Below, piece after piece: positions 56,607 to 64,000 of a stretch of DNA of 64,000 bases. The notes beneath the pieces were generated by a model. The model made no database searches and was not told the origin of the DNA. It worked only from the letters and a program-made list of their open reading frames with translations. Positions within the stretch are counted from its first letter, which is position 1; each line of letters opens with the position of its first letter. The position numbers and the translations under genes are program-made. Where the stretch lies: the NCBI GenBank assembly GCA_030278955.1, contig JAOANR010000002.1, forward strand, positions 558,001 through 622,000, in the 5' to 3' direction. Source of the DNA: Hygrophila difformis (lineage: Eukaryota; Streptophyta; Magnoliopsida; Lamiales; Acanthaceae).

Positions 56607-56817
56607 CCCGAAGACACCTCTCCATTTCCATTATCCATCGCAAGCCACTTTTTTCTTTCTTGTTCCGCGACGTGAGCATTTATGTGTGTTTGGCGACGTA
56701 CTCAACAATTATGTGGCCTTGTTTAATTTTTTTTAATACTTGTTTAATTATTTTAATGGGTTGATTAAAGCCCCTAATTAATTATTTAGCTTAATTAATC
56801 TTTGTATTAGGGTTTGC

Positions 56818-56828
56818 CTATATATATG
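56818..56828 (+). promoter_or_regulatory. TATA box in the 5' LTR of the non-autonomous element
   Basis: CTATATATATGG, about 290 bp before the LTR end, kept at 61927-61937 in the other LTR. It would drive transcription into the internal region. Confidence 0.6.
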
Positions 56829-57127
56829 GCATCCTCCAACACTTGTTCCTCACCTTTTGATGAAATGAATATTTTTGCTTGATAGCATGTATCAAATTTT
56901 TCTTAAGGTCAATCTAGAGTTTGTGCGAACCGAAAACCCTCACCAAATCCAATCGTGTCTTGGCTAAATGTCATTTCCATGATTCTTGGATTTTGAAGCT
57001 CAAATCCAAGCTTGTGTTAGAGCTTCCATATCCCTCTTTTTCTTCATCCCATTTATTCTTCCTTTGATTTTATTTTTCTTTTCAATCTATTTGATTTCTT
57101 TGCTTTCGATCCATGGCATCAATTATT

Positions 57128-57140
57128 TGGTATCAGGGCC
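57128..57140 (+). promoter_or_regulatory. Primer binding site of the non-autonomous element
   Basis: TGGTATCAGGGCC, one base off the tRNA-Met-type TGGTATCAGAGCC, starting 9 bp after the LTR end. The 9-bp spacing is a little longer than usual. Confidence 0.75.
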
Positions 57141-59430
57141 TAGCAAAGAATCAATAGATCTATCCATATCCAAAAACCCATAAAAATTCAAAAATCCTCA
57201 AAAACACCAAAAACCTCTTCACTGTTTACTGTTCATCCAAAAACCCTTTTTCTCAGTTATGATTCTCTGAATTCTGAGTTCATCTTTGGTTTTAGTGGAC
57301 CGTTTACACTCAAAATCATATAAAGTTCGAAATTTTTGGCCAGGGAGTCATTTTCTATGAATTTTTGAAGTTCTTGGCCATTATTTCACCAAAATCTTTG
57401 TTCATCCCATTTTTCTCCATTTTCTTCACACACCCAAGGTTTTAAATATCTGTTTCGTTATCTATATCGGACATATAAATTTTGGAAATTTTGAAGATAT
57501 TTAAAATTTCGGGAAAAAATTTGGAGATATTTGTAATTTTTTTTGAGAAAACTAATTCGAGTTTATGAGATTATGAAAATGAAGATATTTCAAAATTCAT
57601 CATCTCTGATACTATATAAATTAGTAATATGCTAACAATACTCATTTAATGATATAATATGCTAATAATATTATTGATATCATGCACCATGTTGATTGAT
57701 AAGAGACTTAAAATTGATAAACAAGTTAATTGGATGACATCATCAATATGGGTTGAAACATAAATTTTAATTTTTAATTTTTTAAAAAATATATTTCTAA
57801 AATTCAGAAAAAAAAAATATATTTTTAAAAAATTCGAGAAATTTCCGGTAATTTCGGTCAAATTTCGGAAAATTTCGGATTTCGGGCCAAATTTCGATGG
57901 AAATTTTGCAAAAAAATATTGCATATGAAATTTCACTTCGGGGTGCCCCGAAACCCGAAATTTCGGTCGAAATTTTGGAAATTTCGGGGATATTTAAAAC
58001 AATGCATACACCACCCCTCACCATTGGAAACATCTTCCATTTCATAATTATATCATCTATATTGAGGGGTTATGCTGCCCAAATTTTTTCAAATCTTCAT
58101 CTTCTCCAAAAACCCTTCAAAAACTAAAAAAAAAAATCCCACTTCCACTGTCCACTGTTCACCACAGGTCCGTTTTGCTATGTTTTAAATTTCTGGAATC
58201 TAAGTTCGTATTTGGATTCCTTGAGTTGATTATATAGAGATTCATATAAAGTTCATCAAATTTGGCCAAGGGAATCATTTGTTATGAATTTTTGAAGTTT
58301 TGGCATTTTTAAACCCTATATTGTGTTCATCCTTGTTCTTGCTCATTTTCTTGAATCCAATGTTTGTAAAGGTTATAATGCATAAATTATTGGTTTAAAG
58401 TGTTAATTGAACATAATAGTGTCAAATTCCGAGAGCGTTTGTGTGCCAAGAGTGTTGGGTTGATTTTGGAAGCTTGGGGTTTGTTCATGTGTTCTTGGTG
58501 TTATTCATGTTCTTGAAGATCTTCAACCATCTTCAAGTTGTTCTTGGGCATCACCTTTTTGATCCATTTGCCTAGCTCCAAGGTGTTAAAGAGAATTGAC
58601 TTGGGACAAAAACTTTTAAGTAGTACAAGTCCCATTAATTTCTTGAGAAGGACATTGTCCCCCTTTGGACTACTTGGCTACCGAATTGCTTTTGAAATCC
58701 CCACATACTTTCCTCATTCGGTGCTATAAAAAAGGGAAGGTACATCACGAGCATATAAGGCCATTGGAAAATTGCATGGAAAAAGGAAGTAAGACACAAA
58801 AGGGCATTTTGAATTATAAAGGCGAAATCTGCTATTTTTCCTTGAGCAATTGACGTGGCTCACCAAAAGAAAGTGGATGAGAGTTTGACCTGTTCATTGC
58901 ATGCGGACCCCACACGTTGAATCCAAAGCTCAATATTGTTTTCCCACAAAACCGTGTACAGTACCGAGAATTGGCCAAATTTCAACAATTGGTCTTGAAA
59001 ATTAAGCAAGTGGGTTTGTGAAATTGCACTAGCTTAAAATTGTTTTAATTTAATTGGGCAAATTAATTATTTGTTCAATTGGGTTAAATTAGTTTGGGTT
59101 TTGAGTGAGGCATATATTGTGTGTTTCCGAGTGTTTTAGTTTGTGAGATTTTTAATTTACACTTCTATATTGTGAGGATTTCGGAATCGCTGAACACAAA
59201 CTAATTAAAACTTGGAATCATAAATTGTGCTTTATTAATCACGCAAGCTATTCATTTTTCTTTGATTGAGTCAAACTTTGCACATCTGATTCGTGCATTG
59301 TGCGTCATAAATTCCAGTCTTGATCTTCCGGCTCAACTTTGAAAATTTTTATTTGGATAAGCTTCAAGGATCTGAATTGTGATTGAACTCAAGTTTTCTA
59401 ACACTTTGAGTTTGAGTATATTTTCAGGAA
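57141..59430 (+). other. Non-coding internal region of the non-autonomous element
   Basis: Some 2.3 kb with no long ORF. It contains low-complexity AAATTTCGG-type repeats (57830-57990) and a nearly repeated leader passage: TTTCTATGAATTTTTGAAGTT (57350) resembles TTGTTATGAATTTTTGAAGTT (58277), each after a TAAAGTTC...ATTTGGCCA(A/G)GG passage, suggesting an internal duplication of about 930 bp. Confidence 0.5.
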
Positions 59431-60230
59431 ATGGCAGGTGACTTTAATGCTACCATGATGGAGATGTTGCTGGAAAGAAATGCCAATATGATGAAAACGA
59501 ATCGGATAATTGATGTTATTCTAGGAAGGTCCTATGAGAAGTGTGAGAATTTACAGGAAAGCCCCACTATTCCTGAGGAGGAATCGGCACATCCAGCCAG
59601 TAATATTGAGGAATCAACTGAGGTCAGTAATAAATTATCAGCAGAGGAAGGCTCAAGCAGTATATCCTCTTAAGTCTGTGAGGCTCCTGTCGACATCGGA
59701 CATGCAAAAGCTGTGAAAAATTCTTTTGAGGTACCGAGGGTAAAATCTTTTCATTTCTCCACATTGAAGGTATCCAAAGAATTCCAAGTTTCTGAGCAAC
59801 AAGGACCATCAGATAAATGCAAGATTTTTGAATCATGCTTTGAATATCAAGATCCATTTTGGGAGCATGTTGAAAGTCTAAGGCCGAGTCAGTATCATAG
59901 ACGCTTGCTCGAGAAGTTAATTTTACCAGATGGAATGAGTTCTGATCATGGTCAAGTCTATTACACTGGTAAGATTCCTTTGAGTCACATGTGATATTTA
60001 ATCTTAACTTTTGGAGTAAAAGGAATCAGGATGCACCTGCGAGCTCGTCATTTTCCACTATCAAGGCGGAGATCTTTCTATGGGCATGAGCAATCACCGT
60101 CAATTCTTTCTGATAGAGTTTCATGGGCAAAGAATGTGAAATATGATCAAGGTCAAAGTTTTGTGGTCGATCCTACTACAGTGAATTCTCTTTCAGCTTT
60201 GGAGTCCAAAGCTTTTGAAGGGGGAGAGTA
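59431..60230 (+). pseudogene. Degenerate retrotransposon coding remnant, unassigned
   Basis: Short frames 59431-59673 (80 aa, MAGDFNATMMEMLLERNANMM..), 59713-59994 and 60031-60230 follow one another with stops and shifts. The last reads LSALESKAFEGGEYDM across the PPT, the way the polyprotein tails of several plant Ty3/gypsy elements run into the PPT (from memory). I cannot place the others in a known domain. They may be residues of a gag-pol or a captured gene. Confidence 0.35.
60217..60230 (+). promoter_or_regulatory. Polypurine tract before the 3' LTR
   Basis: GAAGGGGGAGAGTA immediately precedes TGACATGG of the 3' LTR, the normal site for plus-strand priming. Confidence 0.8.
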
Positions 60231-62227
60231 TGACATGGATGTCCGGACCGACCCGACTGATAGACGATCCAACCCGGATATGTGGAACATAAGAAATAAT
60301 ATTCTAAGTTATCCGGAAGAATTAATTATGAAGAAAGCGGAAGAATTAAAGCTGATCATGGAAGAAACGGATATTGGAAGACCGCCGGAATTCCACTGGA
60401 GTTCCGCCGGACAGTCGCCGGAATTTCACCGGAATCCGGCTAGTCAACAGTGTCAACAGCGATGGTCAGCGGGCCCCTGGTACCAATGGGCTTAAACAAA
60501 TAATTAGTGGGCTTACACTTATTAGGCTCAATTTAATTACTTGGAGAAAGAATTGGCCCAATCCAAAATTTATCCTTTGCTACAACTCGACCCATGCCTC
60601 CAGCAGCCTGTCGGCCCATGTCAATAAATTGAGCAGCCTAACAACTATGGCCCATTACCTGACCAGCCTAAGCCCACGACAATTGGAGTCGTCTTCTCCA
60701 AGCGATCACCGAGTAGTCCTTCGTCTCCACCATCAGCGCCGATCGTCGACCATCTCCAGCTCCGGACAGCCACTGCTCTTGCCATCTCCGTTCTTTCGGT
60801 GTTCGCGTCCCACCGTGGCTACAATCTCCAACCCCGGCAAGCACTTCGTCGGCCCCCGTTTCTTCCCAGCCGCGGCCAACTCCTCCGGCACTCATCCCCA
60901 TTCCGCGGCAATGTACCACCATCTTCACACTCGTCGACGGAGACATGGAAGCGCTCCAGCAACCTCGCCAGTCTCCACCTAACAGCCAATCGGAGGTTCC
61001 TCGTCACTTTCTCCATCCATCCATTCCGGCCAACCACCTATGAGGAAACTCTCGAATTATTCCTCTCATGCTGGACAGCCGCATCCTCATCACCAACTCG
61101 CCACAACACAGCAATGCAGCGACCAACTCATCAAATGGCCATTCCGGCCAACCCCGAAGGCCGCAACGTCGCCAAAGAACCAAACCCCGTCTCGCCGCAA
61201 CAATTCTCCATCTCCGATCAGCCATCAACTCCATCACTGTCCATGGCCGCATCTCGCCATTGTCGTCAACAGCAGCCCCTTGATCCTCATCCTCCCCTTC
61301 CGGACTCTCTCCGGCAAGCTCCATCACCTCCAATAGTTTCCAGCCAAGTGTCCTCCGTCTCTTGTTGCCGTTCCTCCTCCAACTCCAGCGAGCTCCTCCA
61401 TTTCCGTCGTCCATCCTCTTCACGGCAGCTCCGTCCCAAAGCCTTTCACATCCAACGTCGTAAGCCTCCACATTTCGATGTTACGACGTAAGCGCCGGTT
61501 CACGACGTCCGTGGTCTCACGACGTAAAGCTCATGGTCTCACGACGTGAAGCCTGTGAGTCTCGCGACGTAACCCCAATGGTCTTGCGACGTAATTTCAT
61601 CGTGTTATCCCTTGTGCTCTTGCTTTGGAAGGTCCCGGGATCTCAAGTCCCGCAAGTATTCAATTTGAAAGTTGTCTCTCCAGGACCTCGAGGTCCCATC
61701 CCCTACTATGCAAAGCCCCGAAGACACTTCTCCATTTCCTCTACCCGTCGCAAGCCACTTTTTTCTTTCTTGTTCCGCGACGTGAGCATTATGTGTGTTT
61801 GGCGACGTACTCAACTATTATGTGGCATTCTTTAATTTATTTTAATACTTGTTTAATTATTGTAATGGGTTGATTAAAGTCTCTAATTAATTATTTAGCT
61901 TAATTAATCTTTTTATTAGGGTTTTCCTATATATATGGCATCCTCCAACACTTGTTCCTCACCTTTTGATGAAATAAATATTTTTACTTGATAGCATGTA
62001 TCAAATTTTTCTTAAGGTCAATCTAGAGTTTATGGGAACCAAAAACCCTCACCCAATCCAATCGTGTCTTGGCTAGATTTCATTTCCATGATTCTTGGAT
62101 TTTTGAAGCTCAAATCCAAGCATGTGTTAGAGCTTCCCTATCCCTCTTTTTCTTCATCCCATTTCTTCTCCTTTGATTTTACTTTTCTTTTTAATCTATC
62201 TGATTTCTTTGCTTTCGATCCATGGCA
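60231..62227 (+). repeat. 3' LTR of the non-autonomous element (1997 bp)
   Basis: TGACATGG to CCATGGCA, with the CATGG duplication directly after. The more complete of the two LTRs. The long proline/serine-rich frame at 60799-61491 has a counterpart in the other LTR (53487-54254), but it shifts and is best taken as non-coding. Contains the ACGACGT array (61483-61595) and TATA box (61927-61937). Confidence 0.9.
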
Positions 62228-62232
62228 CATGG

Positions 62233-62520
62233 CGGATTGTGATTGATGGTTTATGGAGCTAGCCAAGCTGGTTAATGTTGAGGTTGGTTGATGTGAGGTG
62301 TTGGGTTCGAGCCCTCATGAGCACATTTTTTTTCATAAAAGAGGATTACCGACCGCAATTTGCGATCCGTAATTCGATCGGTAAATTTCACCAAGACCTT
62401 TTGGAACTAGATAGTACCGACCGCACGTGCAGTCGGTAATTCGGTCGATAATTTTGCCGACTCACGTGCGGTCGGCAGGGTCCCGGGTGAGGAATATTAG
62501 CTAGTTTTTTTTCCAAAACT
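62233..62520 (+). mobile_element. CACTA-like element, right fragment
   Basis: It resumes after the LTR element with ACCGACCGCAATTTGCG, ACCGACCGCACGTGCAGTCGG and CACGTGCGGTCGG words. The terminus, expected to read TTTCTTGTAGTG, is absent before the next LTR at 62587. Confidence 0.45.
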
Positions 62521-62586
62521 TCGATGAATTTCAACAATAATTATTGCCATATAAATTACAAATGGATAAAGAGAATAGATAGGGGC

Positions 62587-64000
62587 TGTAACACCCCGGA
62601 TTCGATAACCCAGGCCGGGATGTCACCGCCACACCTCCCTAGCAAGACACGGTTTCTCCGAGCTTGCTAAAGAGATGCAAGGCTATGGTTTTTCAGAATT
62701 TTAATTATTCAAACAGCCCATTATAATATAATTCAAAAATCATAATATCAAAGTTGCAGCGGAAAGTAATATTTACATATGTATAATGCAGCGGAATTTA
62801 AGTATAGGGCCGACATGGCCAAAACACGGGTTAAACAGGCCCGTTCATGCAAGTTGTAATTAAATGCAGGAATTTAAAAATAGAGTTTTTCCCGAATGTT
62901 CCCATGTATGCATATGATGATGCATAATCCTCATACTCTGAAAGAAAAAGGAAAGAAAATATGGGTTGGTCAGCAAAACGTGCTGAGTAAGTTAACACCT
63001 ACTATGATCAAGGGGTTTCAAAATCTTTAATTAGATTTAAGAAAAACATGTGCATACAAGACATGATTTAAATTTTATTCATCTAATAATAATTTAATTA
63101 CATATTTGAAAAGACAAGGATTTCCACAAGATCATAATTTAACACACGTATAAAGAGGTTTAATTAAATAATTAAATTTTTACTCCGAGGCATGCATACA
63201 AACAACTCATCTATCAATTTAAAATTAATAATTTAATTGTGTACTTGAACATGCATTTAATCCATAATAACAATGAAAATTTAAGGACATAATTTTAAAT
63301 GCATAATTTAAAGACGGGCATAAATAAATAAATATTTAAAAACATTAAATCTTTTATTTCCCCGTTACGTAATCATTTCTCAATATTTTGTATAGCCGGT
63401 GATCCGGCGGCCACAGCCGTGTCGTATTTCAAGTATTTCATTGGCCGTTTTGGCACAGTTTCTCATAACATTCACCCTCGGCCGTTTTGGCACGAAAAGC
63501 GAAAAGCTAGGGGGCGTTCTATTGAGCATTTTCCCCCTACGTCGGTCACTCTCAGCCGTTTTGGCACGAAGCGAAAAGCTAGAGGGGTACTCCATCGAGC
63601 ACTCACCCCCTACATAGGTCACACTCGTCCGTCTAGGCACGATGCGAAAAGCTAGAGGGCCACTCTATCGAGCACTCACCCCCTACATAGCCAAGTATCT
63701 CATATGTTTTAATTTAGTGTAACGGGATTTTTCAAAAGTATAGATATATCGTATTTCAAGGTCTCGACCGTTTGTTTCGATATTTCACAAGCTCTTCGAT
63801 TTAAAATCATTTGACGTCACCGTTTACGCCTTTTTAATTCAAAAATTCATTTCAAGTCCAAAAATTCTGATAGTTTCACAGTATATCAAAAACACCCTAA
63901 CGAACAACTTTTGTGTTTTAACTTTTTTGAAATAAGTTGAGGAAACATGTCAAAAATCGAGTTCATTGCAAAAATAGTTCACTGTCCGGTTACAGTTTTG
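62587..64000 (-). mobile_element. LTR of the LTR-C group, minus strand, runs off the window
   Basis: Starts TGTAACACCCCGG at 62587 (the LTR end, reversed). No PBS lies outside, so this is the outer end of a 3' or solo LTR. It shares the GAGCTTGCTAAAG variant and CATACAAGACATGATTTA with LTR-C at 38863-39800. Contains one GGCCGCCGGATCACCGGC-type dyad (63395-63419) and three repeats of about 74 bp (63481-63700). Confidence 0.75.
63481..63700 (-). repeat. Three 74-bp tandem units in the terminal LTR
   Basis: Units begin at 63481, 63555 and about 63629, each with a GCCGTTTTGGCACG-type start, GCGAAAAGCTAGAGGG and GAGCACTCACCCCCTAC. LTR-A has just one counterpart (GGGGGTGAGTGCTCTG ... GTGCCAAAACGGC). 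Confidence 0.75.

Larger units (their letters stand above)
53352..57118 (+). repeat. 5' LTR of the non-autonomous element (with nested insertion)
   Basis: TGACATGG to CCATGGCA. Without the 2193-bp insertion (solo LTR plus duplication) it is about 1574 bp, against 1997 bp for the 3' LTR. Roughly 100 and 320 bp are missing around 53430 and 53560, where the 3' LTR has extra CCGGAAGAATTA- and CCATGCCTCCAGC-containing sequence. It shares the ACGACGT array and the TATA box with the 3' LTR. Confidence 0.85.
53352..62227 (+). mobile_element. Complete non-autonomous LTR retrotransposon (8876 bp) with 5-bp target duplication
   Basis: Flanked by CATGG on both sides (53347-53351, 62228-62232). LTR ends are TGACATGG...CCATGGCA, which are inverted repeats of each other. 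A PBS lies after the 5' LTR and a PPT before the 3' LTR. The internal 3.1 kb has no RT, integrase or protease, so it depends on other elements for mobility (LARD-like). The 5' LTR is enlarged by a nested solo LTR and has two deletions relative to the 3' LTR. Confidence 0.9.

Noticed and set aside
62275..62320. tRNA-like B box GGGTTCGAGCCC near 62310
   Set aside because: An isolated B-box word; no A box at suitable spacing.

Overview
This window is nuclear DNA of a flowering plant, probably a eudicot; the species cannot be named from sequence alone. Evidence: split genes with GT-AG introns, plant-specific gene families (a short FAR1/FHY3-type protein, an eIF3m relic), Ty3/gypsy retrotransposons of the plant Tekay/Del and Tat/Ogre types, and plant MITEs, hAT and CACTA DNA transposons. 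There are no operons, ribosome binding sites, rRNA genes or CRISPR arrays.

Layout. (1) 1-38862: a rearranged cluster of Tekay/Del-type chromovirus retrotransposons with very long LTRs. I call the two main LTR types LTR-A (about 3.4 kb, TGTAACACCCC...GGGGTGTTACA) and LTR-B (starts TGTAATACCCGAG). The only long intact polyprotein is at 10126-14397; it has lost its gag N-terminus and the first RNase H aspartate. Two copies of a non-autonomous relative (2899-7004 and 20371-23075) carry an antisense ORF with its own GC-rich leader and a likely 5'UTR intron in place of most of pol. The LTRs are shuffled: A/B chimeras, an internally inverted LTR-B, LTRs with a PPT on one side and a PBS on the other, and a 7.1 kb palindrome of two LTR-A copies (26080-33172). 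(2) 38863-41682: the end of a third related LTR (LTR-C) cutting into the 5' end of a Tat/Ogre-type element (gag, PBS, 752-bp LTR, minus strand). (3) 41683-50969: the gene-bearing part, with an eIF3m pseudogene fragment on the plus strand and a two-coding-exon FAR1-like gene on the minus strand, whose 4.4-kb intron holds a Stowaway-type MITE and a foldback element. (4) 50970-62586: nested transposons: a hAT element with a perfect 8-bp target duplication, a second MITE, and a CACTA-like element split by a complete 8.9-kb non-autonomous LTR element with a 5-bp duplication; a 2.2-kb solo LTR with its own 5-bp duplication sits in its 5' LTR. (5) 62587-64000: a minus-strand LTR of the LTR-C group running off the window.

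The only gene likely to serve the host is the FAR1-like one. The rest is transposon-derived. The strongest leads are the palindromic LTR junction, which resembles an autointegration product, the separately promoted antisense ORF, a 25-bp dyad motif shared by all three related LTR groups, an ACGACGT motif array kept in both LTRs of the non-autonomous element, and the foldback element with LTR-like ends. Many repeats here are near-identical, so every breakpoint inside 1-39800 should be treated as provisional until single long reads span it.
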